This document shows, piece after piece, positions 49,001 to 52,865 of a stretch of DNA of 64,000 nt (the stretch's first letter is position 1; the number at the start of each line of letters is the position of its first letter). The translations under genes and the position numbers were made by a program. The stretch covers positions 2,224,001 through 2,288,000 of the forward strand of contig JAMJFZ010000289.1 of the NCBI GenBank assembly GCA_026225945.1, written 5' to 3'. Under the pieces are notes generated by a model. That model was not told the DNA's origin. It did no database searches and saw only the letters and a list, made by a program, of their open reading frames with translations. This DNA comes from Cricetomys ansorgei (taxonomy: Eukaryota > Chordata > Mammalia > Rodentia > Nesomyidae).

Positions 49001-50539
49001 ATTTGCAATCAAGGGGTTCAATTACTTTTGAAAAGAAAGCCCTGTATATAGTTGTGGTCATCTACTGAAGAGACTAAATATATAAAGAGACTACAGTTTC
49101 GATGAAGTCATTAAAATAATGGAAACCCATATAATGGTTGCTACTGTGTTGTTAAGATTGATTTTCAAAGACTACAAAGTTGAACAATGATTCCTGCAGA
49201 AGAAAAACCATGAAGCTCCCATTTACAGTGTAAAAGAGCAAAATCCATGTCAAGCCTGTGTAAAGATTTTGATTCAGGCTAAGTGTTATGGTCCTTTATT
49301 TTATGGAAGTCTCATTCTTTTATTTTACAAAAACACTACTATTTTCAACCAATTTAGAATGCTGTTCTTGTGGCAAGCTAGCTGTAGGATTAATTTGTGA
49401 GTTTTTTTTTTTTTTTTAAGTTATTGGTATATCCAAAAATACAGACAGCATTTGCCAGTGAATAGAGGCACTGTGCAATCCTTTTCCTCGGCCTAGGAAC
49501 GATTTATTTAAGGCGTGCTAGTTAGAACATATTTTAGGAATTCCATCATTATATGCTCCTCATTAACTTTTCCATATTTTTAATCTTATATTTAATTGCA
49601 TAATTATCTTCTATACGCGTGCCTTAAGATGGAGTCCTTTTTTAAATAGCGGTGTCTGTGTTTAATCATAATTATTTAGGGCCTATAAGAGTAGGAAGAA
49701 TCTCTCTACCCTTGCAGTTAAGAACCAAGACAGCTTGAACAGTCTTTCTTTGCAAAGCTTAGAAAAAATTTACAATTAGCAGTGGTTGGGGGCGGGGGCA
49801 TTGTGTCTGGCGTGTGTGCTGACGGTGGAATTCAGGGCTCCATCCATGCTGGACAAGCTCTGCACAAGCGACATCTCCGCAGCCCAGGAATGGCTTTCCC
49901 ATCGTCGCATTGCCTTACGCTGCTCTGGTCAGTTCTCACGTGGACCTTCTGTCTCTGCAGTCCTATGGACTGCAGTCCCATAGTCCCTAAAGCTTTGTTT
50001 GATGAAGCGGCTTTTGTTCCTCACCGATGTTTTTCCTTCCTATAGGTCTTCTTTACAGGATAGAAAATCCTAGTTCCTATGAAACCGTTCCTGCTAGGCA
50101 AATGCCCAAATATTCTTTATTAATTTTAGTTGCTACCAACTGCTGTGCTAAACAGCCAAAAAAACATCCAGCTACTCTGTTGACTGCTAAATTCACTCCC
50201 AGATTGGAATGTCAGTGTTAAAACCATTTTGGAGAAAGGCCTCTTTTGTGTGTGTTCATCAAGCTTAATGGTGTGGGGCGCCTGGAGCAATGTGTGTGTG
50301 CATGCAGAGCAATTTGCATTCTTGTTCAGCTCTTTCTCTTTGTGTGAGGCTGAATTCTTTCACAAGTAAACAAGCCTACTTTATAATTGCAGGGAGCAGC
50401 CGCAGAAGACGGGCGTCTAAAAAGGGGCGATCAGATCATCGCAGTCAACGGGCAGAGTCTAGAAGGGGTAACCCATGAAGAAGCCGTCGCCATCCTTAAG
50501 AGGACAAAAGGAACTGTCACACTCATGGTTCTCTCCTAA
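3242..50539 (+). CDS. Mpdz: MPDZ (MUPP1) multi-PDZ scaffold, 3' half, 25 exons
   Basis: Twenty-five GT-AG exons join in one frame to 982 codons and a TAA stop, covering seven PDZ domains (PDZ7-13) and their linkers. MUPP1 is a cytoplasmic scaffold without catalytic activity. Its PDZ domains bind C-terminal tails of membrane proteins at tight junctions and synapses; reported partners include claudin-1 and the 5-HT2C receptor (PDZ10), JAM-A (PDZ9), and SynGAP and GABA-B2 (PDZ13). Loss causes congenital hydrocephalus in humans and mice. The call rests on protein segments I recognise, on domain spacing matching the human protein (PDZ7 near 1,138, PDZ13 near 1,970) and on the C-terminal end TVTLMVLS. 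The paralogue PATJ is close but differs in PDZ7 and the linkers. The 5' half is outside the window. All exons are intact, with no frameshift or internal stop. Confidence 0.95.
3347..6134 (+). other. Mpdz: Intron between window exons 1 and 2
   Basis: Holds the (AT)n tract at 4119-4170. No other repeat or exon was recognised. Confidence 0.6.
4119..4170. repeat. (AT)n microsatellite, about 26 units
   Basis: A perfect alternating AT tract of 52 bp, followed by gtatgtg. Self-complementary, so likely polymorphic and cruciform-prone. Confidence 0.97.
6135..6227 (+). CDS. Mpdz: MPDZ exon 2 of window: acidic linker before PDZ7
   Basis: 93 nt. It reads [19 protein letters not shown] and then a Ser/Gln-rich stretch ending QPRR. 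The last Arg codon is split CG|G with the next exon. The donor is gtgagg. The Glu-rich run makes this a charged, probably disordered spacer just before the first beta strand of PDZ7. Confidence 0.9.
6589..6613. repeat. (CA)n microsatellite
   Basis: A run of about 12 AC units. Confidence 0.95.
8010..8205 (+). mobile_element. B2/B3-type SINE, diverged
   Basis: A tRNA-like head with B-box-like gagttcaatccccag, then a B3-type body (gttgtcctctgtcctccatgtgc) ending in an A/T-rich tail. Subfamily uncertain. Confidence 0.7.
8739..9097 (-). mobile_element. Solo LTR, rodent ERVL-MaLR type (MT/ORR1-like)
   Basis: Read on the - strand it starts TGTGGCGGTTTGAAT and ends ACTAAGACA, 359 bp, with the body of rodent MaLR LTRs including the segment before the end that matches cttggtcatggtgtctcttc-type sequence. 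The flanks gtcat (8734-8738) and ctcat (9098-9102) fit a 5-bp target-site duplication with one mismatch. No internal retroviral sequence is present. Subfamily not assigned. Confidence 0.75.
9169..9210. repeat. (CA)n microsatellite
   Basis: About 20 AC units, uninterrupted. Confidence 0.97.
9245..9385 (-). mobile_element. MIR SINE relic
   Basis: Matches the reverse complement of the MIR core: a gatag...agac..aagag stretch, aagttgcc, cagttaagtagcagagc and ctggaatccgagt. Highly diverged, as expected of this ancient family. Confidence 0.6.
10046..10104. repeat. (CA)n microsatellite, interrupted
   Basis: Two CA runs with a short interruption, directly next to the 3' tail of an antisense B1. Confidence 0.95.
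10120..10266 (-). mobile_element. B1 SINE
   Basis: The + strand shows the B1 reverse complement: agacagggtttctctgttg, ggctgtcctggaact, ccagtttggcctcgaactc and a degraded right end. A 7SL-derived rodent SINE. Confidence 0.9.
11435..12533 (-). mobile_element. Ancient L1M fragment, antisense, split by a younger L1
   Basis: Two blocks match the reverse complement of the 3' region of old mammalian L1s. Block 11435-11757 has the catgttg...ttccttcctttttaag...agtattcc series. Block 12115-12533 has ctaatgagtgtgaggtaat, tattcaagtccttgtgtaa, attctgggtattggttcctt and ggtgtcatctataggcc. The second block runs on to the exon at 12534. Confidence 0.75.
11758..12112 (-). mobile_element. Rodent L1 3'-end fragment (Lx-like), nested in older L1
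   Basis: The + strand shows the reverse complement of a rodent L1 3' end: a pyrimidine-rich block, then caaccgaacacaacataaca, gtcaaggctggacaaggcaa, gagcaggcaaaatagtcaga and gtcccacaaaaacaccaag. It is 5'-truncated and interrupts the older L1M. Confidence 0.75.
12534..12711 (+). CDS. Mpdz: MPDZ exon 3 of window: first part of PDZ7
   Basis: 178 nt. It reads [18 protein letters not shown] and continues to PGDRIVE at the donor gtaacc. The carboxylate-binding loop is SLGI. An insert rich in Gly, Arg and Ser follows the second strand ([16 protein letters not shown]), which makes this PDZ longer than usual. The acceptor tttcatag lies at the end of an antisense L1 remnant (see findings). The intron after it is phase 0. 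Confidence 0.95.
12712..15309 (+). other. Mpdz: Intron inside PDZ7
   Basis: One tRNA-derived SINE relic near 13708-13800. A non-repetitive stretch at 14541-14775 contains an open frame but no splice borders. The remainder is AT-rich and unrecognised. Confidence 0.6.
13705..13802 (+). mobile_element. ID/B4-type tRNA-derived SINE relic
   Basis: A tRNA-like sequence with A-box-like atttagctcagtcactgg and B-box-like ctggctttaatcccc, ending in an A-rich tail. About 95 bp. Confidence 0.6.
15310..15420 (+). CDS. Mpdz: MPDZ exon 4 of window: second part of PDZ7
   Basis: 111 nt, phase 0 on both sides. It reads [18 protein letters not shown] and ends SIINRPR. The His that opens helix alpha-B (ASHEQ) predicts a class I PDZ that prefers S/T-x-hydrophobic tails. 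The donor is gtaagc. Confidence 0.95.
15421..19316 (+). other. Mpdz: Intron after PDZ7
   Basis: A degraded SINE-like stretch, B1/B4-like, lies near 16040-16150 (gaccgaggcaggaggattg). The rest is AT-rich with no recognised gene or young repeat. Confidence 0.55.
19317..19415 (+). CDS. Mpdz: MPDZ exon 5 of window: optional 33-residue linker exon
   Basis: 99 nt, phase 0-0, so skipping it keeps the frame. It reads [15 protein letters not shown] and ends LQLTTDK. The acceptor follows tttccttttag. The donor AAG|gttgga is the weakest in the gene, and reading past it meets a stop within three codons. The length equals the 33-residue difference I recall between human MPDZ isoforms, so this is probably a cassette exon. 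The segment is Ser/Pro-rich and likely disordered. Confidence 0.85.
19813..19842. repeat. (TG)n microsatellite
   Basis: About 12 perfect TG units, followed by the interrupted run tatgtgtgc. Confidence 0.95.
21303..21450 (+). mobile_element. B2/B3-type SINE
   Basis: tagcaagatggcttagctgc head, a central cctgagttccgtcc B-box region and an aaccatgtggt segment, ending in taaataaataaatg. Confidence 0.65.
21910..21992 (+). mobile_element. ID-type SINE
   Basis: ggggctggagctatgactca head with ctgggttcagtccccagata B box and a short A-rich tail. Close to the BC1/ID consensus in layout. Confidence 0.6.
22030..22203 (-). mobile_element. B3-type SINE, antisense
   Basis: The + strand shows the reverse complement of B3: tttatgtattttctgggtgt, a cagggattgcgctcaggccc B-box complement and cactaagccatctctgtggc at its end. 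Confidence 0.75.
22571..22733 (+). CDS. Mpdz: MPDZ exon 6 of window: PDZ7-PDZ8 linker
   Basis: 163 nt. It reads [16 protein letters not shown], then a Ser-rich acidic stretch, and ends DEFGYSW plus one base. The acceptor is ttcccacag and the donor gtaagt. It is low-complexity, with many possible phosphorylation sites, and carries the fewest conserved positions of the gene. Confidence 0.92.
23123..23216 (+). repeat. Inverted repeat, left arm (94 bp)
   Basis: By eye this arm is the reverse complement of 23586-23679 with 5 differences in 94 positions, all transitions. The shared core includes attcattgggtatctggca and aggttattaaa. I do not recognise it as a known repeat family. Confidence 0.9.
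23322..23522 (-). mobile_element. B2/B3-type SINE inside the inverted-repeat spacer
   Basis: The + strand shows the reverse complement of a B3-like SINE, ending gagccatctctccagcac. It sits wholly within the 369-bp spacer. Confidence 0.75.
23586..23679 (-). repeat. Inverted repeat, right arm (94 bp)
   Basis: Partner of the left arm, 369 bp downstream. Similarity stops sharply at both ends of both arms. No clear target-site duplication flanks the pair. Confidence 0.9.
24599..24795 (+). CDS. Mpdz: MPDZ exon 7 of window: start of PDZ8
   Basis: 197 nt. The first two bases complete a Lys codon; it then reads [20 protein letters not shown] and on through [13 protein letters not shown] to IADELLE. 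The binding loop is GLGL. The donor is gtaggt, at the same position of the fold (after the LLE/ILE/IVE strand) as in PDZ7 and PDZ10. Confidence 0.95.
25855..25946 (+). CDS. Mpdz: MPDZ exon 8 of window: end of PDZ8
   Basis: 92 nt. It reads [19 protein letters not shown] and ends KVKIIFI plus two bases of an Arg codon. The alpha-B His (RSHQN) indicates class I binding. The acceptor is ttcttcatag and the donor gtgagc. Confidence 0.95.
26156..26246 (+). CDS. Mpdz: MPDZ exon 9 of window: PDZ8-PDZ9 linker
   Basis: 91 nt. It completes Arg and reads [19 protein letters not shown], ending NPQNKE at a whole codon. The donor is gtattt, a modest match to consensus. It lies only 209 bp after the previous exon. 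Confidence 0.92.
27281..27361 (+). CDS. Mpdz: MPDZ exon 10 of window: linker and first strand of PDZ9
   Basis: 81 nt, phase 0-0. It reads [20 protein letters not shown] and ends YHLELPK, the first strand of PDZ9. The acceptor is ctttgtcag and the donor gtacac. Skipping it would keep the frame but remove the first beta strand of PDZ9. Confidence 0.88.
28105..28318 (+). mobile_element. MIR SINE with expanded (TTA)n
   Basis: Matches the MIR 3' half: tgcctctgtttcctccctta, then a (TTA)n run where MIR has a short ataata, then agtacctttg...cagattaaacgaatta and atatctagcacagagcc. Confidence 0.7.
28186..28213. repeat. (TTA)n microsatellite within MIR
   Basis: About nine ATT units at the naturally A/T-triplet-rich point of the MIR consensus. 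Confidence 0.95.
29255..29400 (+). mobile_element. MIR SINE relic
   Basis: Matches the MIR 5' half: gtggttgagagcacggactg, gccagaccacctgg and ccccttactggccatgacac. Confidence 0.7.
29993..30397 (+). mobile_element. MaLR/ERVL-like solo LTR
   Basis: A body with cagttgaggaatctcctc, gggcattttcttggttagta, gcccagcctactgtgggcaa and tcctccccaagttgcttttg, which aligns with the copy at 54846-55228. The ends are eroded. Family name not certain. Confidence 0.65.
32151..32243 (+). CDS. Mpdz: MPDZ exon 11 of window: PDZ9 core, part 1
   Basis: 93 nt, phase 0-0. It reads [20 protein letters not shown] and ends EHGGAAK. The binding loop is GLGI. The acceptor is atttctttag and the donor gtgaca. Only 77 nt separate it from the next exon. 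Confidence 0.93.
32321..32395 (+). CDS. Mpdz: MPDZ exon 12 of window: PDZ9 core, part 2
   Basis: 75 nt, phase 0-0. It reads [20 protein letters not shown] and then YPVEK. The helix alpha-B position that is His in class I domains is not His here, so PDZ9 should have different ligand preference. The acceptor is tttcccttag and the donor gtattt. Confidence 0.93.
33028..33222 (-). mobile_element. B1 SINE with (TTG)n tail
   Basis: The + strand is the B1 reverse complement (aggtttctctgttgtaac, gaccaggctggccttgaact, gtgctgggattgcaggtgtg). Its A-tail has become (CAA)n, seen as (TTG)n at 33040-33060. Confidence 0.93.
33517..33812 (+). mobile_element. tRNA-type SINE pair (ID-like head plus B2/B3)
   Basis: First a tRNA-like ggggagttagctcagccaat, then a B2/B3 body with aagagtgctccagaggacct, cacccacatccagcagctca and tgccattcc-type middle, ending in CA-rich sequence and ataaataaacaaacaaatct. 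Confidence 0.65.
33868..34145 (+). mobile_element. Composite SINE relic (B4/RSINE-like)
   Basis: A B1-like middle (catggtggtgtgccagcttt, then tggggctcactggtcatccg) and a tail with cttctggcctttatgcacac. It has the same layout as the copy at 56383-56712. Confidence 0.55.
34247..34412 (+). CDS. Mpdz: MPDZ exon 13 of window: end of PDZ9 and linker
   Basis: 166 nt. It reads [16 protein letters not shown] (last helix and strand of PDZ9), then a Ser/Ala/Pro linker through [14 protein letters not shown] to LEPIP, with one base left. The acceptor is ctctggccag and the donor gtaagg. Confidence 0.9.
34413..36221 (+). other. Mpdz: Intron before PDZ10
   Basis: No repeat recognised. A slightly GC-richer, non-repetitive stretch lies at 35755-35885. 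Confidence 0.55.
36222..36367 (+). CDS. Mpdz: MPDZ exon 14 of window: linker and start of PDZ10
   Basis: 146 nt. It reads [19 protein letters not shown], then [20 protein letters not shown] and GSDTLL. The binding loop is GLGL. The acceptor is ctcatttttag and the donor gtaagt. PDZ10 is the domain reported for claudin-1 and 5-HT2C receptor tails. Confidence 0.95.
36368..37001 (+). other. Mpdz: Intron within PDZ10
   Basis: 634 nt. No repeat or coding sequence was recognised. Confidence 0.55.
37002..37085 (+). CDS. Mpdz: MPDZ exon 15 of window: middle of PDZ10
   Basis: 84 nt, phase 0-0. It reads [20 protein letters not shown] and ends AGDQILE. The acceptor is gggccctag and the donor gtacaa. 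The following intron is only 151 nt. Confidence 0.95.
37237..37430 (+). CDS. Mpdz: MPDZ exon 16 of window: end of PDZ10 and start of PDZ11
   Basis: 194 nt. It reads [20 protein letters not shown], then the last strand ([13 protein letters not shown]), then the first strands of PDZ11 ([18 protein letters not shown]) and GK plus AG. PDZ10 has the class I alpha-B His (THDE). PDZ10 and PDZ11 are joined by only a few residues, so they may act as a tandem pair. The donor is gtgcgt. Confidence 0.95.
37431..39620 (+). other. Mpdz: Intron within PDZ11
   Basis: Contains one B2 SINE. The rest is AT-rich and unrecognised. Confidence 0.6.
37677..37905 (+). mobile_element. B2-type SINE
   Basis: ggctggagaaatggctcatc head, cctgggttcatttcccagca B box, then acaactgtctgtaactacaa and the CA-rich tail ending near ttaaaattgttttaaaa. 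Confidence 0.85.
39621..39768 (+). CDS. Mpdz: MPDZ exon 17 of window: PDZ11 core
   Basis: 148 nt. It completes Arg and reads [20 protein letters not shown], then [20 protein letters not shown] and ends ALLK. Helix alpha-B starts with Gln rather than His (NATQEA), so this is not a standard class I domain. The acceptor is gttgcttgcag and the donor gtgaaa. Confidence 0.95.
40249..40404. repeat. Tandem repeat, about 5 copies of a 28-33 bp unit
   Basis: The unit core is gacagtta..aaggtcccc. Copies alternate between a short form ending atg and a long form ending gttctg, giving a 61-bp higher-order dimer. Confidence 0.85.
40955..41095 (-). mobile_element. Old B1-type SINE (PB1/B1F-like)
   Basis: The + strand resembles a diverged B1 reverse complement: gagacatggtcttactgtgt, agctcaggttacctaagctg and ttgagtgctggagttacagc. 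Confidence 0.6.
41215..41405 (-). mobile_element. B1 SINE
   Basis: The + strand shows gagtttctctgttgtaactt, ctgtcctggaactccttctg and ctgggattaaaggtgggcac, preceded by a T-rich (A-tail) stretch. Confidence 0.9.
41928..42022. repeat. Pyrimidine tract (CTT/CCT)n
   Basis: 95 nt of C and T with only two purine interruptions (41966 and 41971). It abuts the A-tail end of the antisense B1 that follows. Confidence 0.95.
42023..42182 (-). mobile_element. B1 SINE
   Basis: The + strand shows gagacagggtttctctgttg, gaccaggctggcctggaact and gattaaaggtgtgtgccacc. Confidence 0.93.
42476..42562 (+). CDS. Mpdz: MPDZ exon 18 of window: last strand of PDZ11 and linker
   Basis: 87 nt, phase 0-0. It reads [18 protein letters not shown] and ends ERRPSESSQ. 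The acceptor is ctccatcag and the donor gtgggt. Skipping it would keep the frame but remove the closing strand of PDZ11. Confidence 0.93.
42563..43686 (+). other. Mpdz: Intron between PDZ11 and PDZ12
   Basis: 1.1 kb. No family repeat was recognised and no splice-flanked open frame. Confidence 0.55.
43687..43777 (+). CDS. Mpdz: MPDZ exon 19 of window: PDZ11-PDZ12 linker
   Basis: 91 nt. It reads [20 protein letters not shown] and ends NSAKKNA plus one base. It is Ser-rich and likely flexible. The acceptor is catgtttcag and the donor gtaaga. Confidence 0.9.
43778..44645 (+). other. Mpdz: Intron before the 44-nt exon
   Basis: 868 nt, AT-rich, with short T-runs. Nothing recognised. Confidence 0.55.
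44646..44689 (+). CDS. Mpdz: MPDZ exon 20 of window: 44-nt short exon, first strand of PDZ12
   Basis: 44 nt, the smallest exon here. It completes Leu and reads [14 protein letters not shown]. The acceptor is gcctttacag and the donor gtaatt. Its length is not a multiple of three, so skipping it alone would break the frame. Confidence 0.92.
44690..45279 (+). other. Mpdz: Intron after the 44-nt exon
   Basis: 590 nt. A short (TA)n run lies at 44756-44772; otherwise unrecognised. Confidence 0.55.
45280..45402 (+). CDS. Mpdz: MPDZ exon 21 of window: PDZ12, part 1
   Basis: 123 nt, phase 0-0. It reads [20 protein letters not shown] and on to VAAQTQKLR. The binding loop is SLGI. The acceptor is ccgcggcag and the donor gtaagt. 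Confidence 0.95.
45403..46536 (+). other. Mpdz: Intron within PDZ12
   Basis: 1.1 kb without recognised repeat or coding sequence. Confidence 0.55.
46537..46641 (+). CDS. Mpdz: MPDZ exon 22 of window: PDZ12, part 2
   Basis: 105 nt, phase 0-0. It reads [20 protein letters not shown] and ends SGSIEMQ. The alpha-B His (MTHTQ) is present, so the domain is class I. The acceptor is gtcttacag and the donor gtaagg. Confidence 0.95.
46642..47206 (+). other. Mpdz: Intron after PDZ12
   Basis: 565 nt, AT-rich. Nothing recognised. Confidence 0.55.
47207..47319 (+). CDS. Mpdz: MPDZ exon 23 of window: PDZ12-PDZ13 linker
   Basis: 113 nt. It reads [20 protein letters not shown] and ends IFPDDL plus two bases of Gly. 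The acceptor is cacacacag and the donor gtgagc. A minisatellite begins about 155 bp downstream. Confidence 0.93.
47320..48360 (+). other. Mpdz: Intron with minisatellite
   Basis: 1.0 kb, of which about 400 bp is the 33-bp minisatellite. A short tgtctgtctgtctg run precedes the acceptor. Confidence 0.7.
47475..47870. repeat. Minisatellite, about 12 copies of 33 bp
   Basis: The consensus unit begins agagatgggtaggttacaga and continues cagctgcctggtc. Most copies are 33 bp; copy 5 is longer and copy 8 shorter. Copies at the 3' end are more AT-rich and diverged, as if the 5' half were younger. Confidence 0.93.
48361..48484 (+). CDS. Mpdz: MPDZ exon 24 of window: PDZ13, part 1
   Basis: 124 nt. It completes Gly and reads [19 protein letters not shown], then [20 protein letters not shown] and AK. 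The binding loop is GLGF. The acceptor is ttccctgcag and the donor gtaagc. Confidence 0.95.
48485..50392 (+). other. Mpdz: Last intron
   Basis: 1.9 kb without SINE or LTR insertions. 48540-49700 is AT-rich, non-repetitive and may be constrained. A splice-acceptor-like site lies at 48611-48620. Confidence 0.55.
50393..50539 (+). CDS. Mpdz: MPDZ last coding exon: end of PDZ13 and stop
   Basis: 147 nt of coding sequence. It reads [20 protein letters not shown], then [14 protein letters not shown] and TVTLMVLS followed by TAA. The alpha-B His (THEE) is present. The protein ends only a few residues after the last strand, so no tail follows PDZ13. The acceptor is ataattgcag. Confidence 0.96.
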   Translation, partial: GAAAEDGRLKRGDQIIAVNGQSLEGVTHEEAVAILKRTKGTVTLMVLS

Positions 50540-51645
50540 ACTGGCTGCCAGAGCCAATCCAGCCCAGCCACTTGCTCATCTACTATAACAAAGTAGAGGC
50601 TGTGTTCATTAGGGAAACTACAGGAGGGGAGGGAAACCTTCCTTACTGAACATCATATTTCCTCTTCATTGCATTTCATGATCCTAAACTCAAACAGAAG
50701 GAGTATTTCCATAGGTAAACATTATTTTAACTTTGAAGATATCTAACAATTTGATTAAAATGATTATCTGTTCATCCCGTTAGTATGGAAACAAGATAAT
50801 TCAAATCTGGTCCAGAGAAATTGCTCCATAAAATTAGGATATAAAAGTCAAAACTTACAAAAAAAAAAAAAAAAGATAGTCTTGAGTTTTATAAAAGTGC
50901 CCCATTCTGGCAGCCCAGCACCCCCCTCCCAAACATGACAATTATCTTGAATAGCCTATTTTGAAATTGTGAACATTGTAAGATATTGGGTCTCCTTACC
51001 TCTAATATGTATTTCCCTAGTAAAATTGTTTAGCAGCCTTCCTAGGCTTTTAAAAAAATTGTGTTTAATATCTTGGTGTTTGTTTTCATTTTTGTCCTGC
51101 TATATTTTCATGTTGTTATATGTAAAATAATGACAGTACCCGGTGTTGGCTGCAATTCTAGAAAACAACCATCGAGCCATGGCAGACATAGAAGGAACCC
51201 AGAACCTTCTAGAGCTGGTTTAACAGACTGAGGCAACATTGAAAATGGGTTATTTTACTGTGCTATTGTTTTTCCATTAGTATTAATCTTAGTGACAGAG
51301 AAAAAGCAATGTGTTAGTAATTGTTTTGGTTGTATGCCATTAGCAAATTGACAGAAAAATTAAGGGAGTTAACATAACTTCATTTCGTTGCCGTGTATTA
51401 ACATCTTCCAATACAATAGTTTAAGACTAAGGGAAACAGATGGAGCTGTTTACTGAGACAACTGGTGAGGAATTATCATGTGTTCAATCCCATTTTAGAG
51501 CGTGAAACTCCTACATTAGAATATATAAAGTCACTTTAAATATTTATCTATATTTGTAACAGAAGTAGTGTACAGATATTTTATTATAGCATTCTTGTGT
51601 AAATGCAGAATTAAAGTGAATAAATAAGTTTCTGTAGTGCACAAC
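50540..51645 (+). other. Mpdz: MPDZ 3' UTR
   Basis: About 1.1 kb of AT-rich untranslated sequence follows the TAA. It holds an A-run near 50862-50875 and several ATTTA motifs. No SINE is inserted. The 3' end is inferred from the poly(A) signal; a longer isoform cannot be excluded. Confidence 0.75.
51619..51624 (+). terminator. Mpdz: AATAAA polyadenylation signal of MPDZ
   Basis: A canonical AATAAA, about 20 nt before a plausible cleavage site (near 51640-51646), with a T/GT-rich stretch (ctttctttgttctct) about 20 nt beyond. This is the first well-formed signal and downstream element after the stop codon. Confidence 0.75.
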
Positions 51646-51690
51646 AAAAAATCCTAGATGCTTTCTTTGTTCTCTATATTGGGGGAAATC

Positions 51691-51694
<4 letters not shown>

Positions 51695-51730
<36 letters not shown>

Positions 51731-51756
51731 ATTTAAATTATTTTTAATTATTTTAA

Positions 51757-51804
<48 letters not shown>
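51695..51804. repeat. Two (TTA)n arrays with AT-only spacer
   Basis: (TTA)n at 51695-51726 and 51755-51804, separated by an AT-only spacer. From 51728 to 51807 there is no G or C. Confidence 0.96.
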
Positions 51805-51806
<2 letters not shown>

Positions 51807-52554
51807 AGTTTTAAATTATTGAGTCTCACCATAGATGCAATTAGAACTTTGGACACTATCCTGTGCAAGCCTCACTGTTTTTACCTCCACAGTGTTTTCT
51901 AACACCAGACATTCTTAAACTGCTCATGAGGAAGATGACATAGAAAGAGAATTGTTCGGTACAAATGCGGTAATATTGTAGTATTGTAAGGTTTGTAAAG
52001 AACTAAAAGGCATCGGATGGAAATTATCTTATTGAACAAGGCAAGTCTGGATGAACAACAGAGGCAGAAATCTTTTCTCGCAGATTCTGTGTCAAATTAG
52101 CTAATGAGACGGTGTGTTCTCTCACTGGCTTTGTTTGTAAAATGATAGCTTGTTTCATCTAAAAGCTTCTAGTTAATTTTTAGAATATAAGGAAATATTT
52201 TTATATAACCATCCTGTGAACATAGTTGTCCGTGCAAAACTCAAAATGAATTGCTTGTCGATTGAGATTGCTGATTAATGAATTCATCCTATTATGCTGA
52301 TAACCTACTGGCTTTTGGCCATCTTTTAATGACACTCTCATGAAGGTAGGCCTGAATCCTTGCATGGCATACTATGCATGCTGAACTTAGCCACTTCTGC
52401 AAGTTTGAAGTTAAAACGATTCTATTAGGGGATATTAGTGGCAAAAAGTCAAGCAATCAAATTGATGTGGGAGACAATGTCAGAGTACCCACCCACCTCC
52501 AACAAAAATAACAGGCGCATGTCTTCACTTAAATAGTGTTGTTCTAAGAACCCA

Positions 52555-52865
52555 TATCCACCCGGATCTCAGAATGTAATCTTTGGAAATGGAGTCTACC
52601 AGTGTAGTTAAGGCCAGGCTGTAAAAGTATGTATCCTGTCCTGTTATTGTTACGACTCAGCCACATAGGAGAAGATAGCCATGTGAAGACAGAAGACATC
52701 AGCAAGGAACACCTGGGACCTATTAGAGGCAAGGATCCATTCCCATGAAGGCCTTTATGGGGACACCTTGATTTCAAGTTCCTGACCTCTAGAATTGTGA
52801 AAAAATAAACTTACATTGTTTTAAGCCACGAGTTGGTAGTACTTTATAAAGGGATCCCTGGATAA
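52555..52865 (+). mobile_element. MLT1-type MaLR LTR fragment
   Basis: Matches MLT1-class LTRs: ctcagaatgtaatctttgga, gccatgtgaagacagaagac, acaccttgatttcaagttcc, ctctagaattgtgaaaaaat and gttttaagccacgagttggt. The 5' end is missing. Ancient family. Confidence 0.7.

Noticed and set aside
3242..50539. Assignment to PATJ/INADL instead of MPDZ
   Set aside because: The first impression was the paralogue. The number and spacing of the PDZ domains (seven in about 916 residues from PDZ7), the PDZ7 insert and the linkers fit MPDZ.
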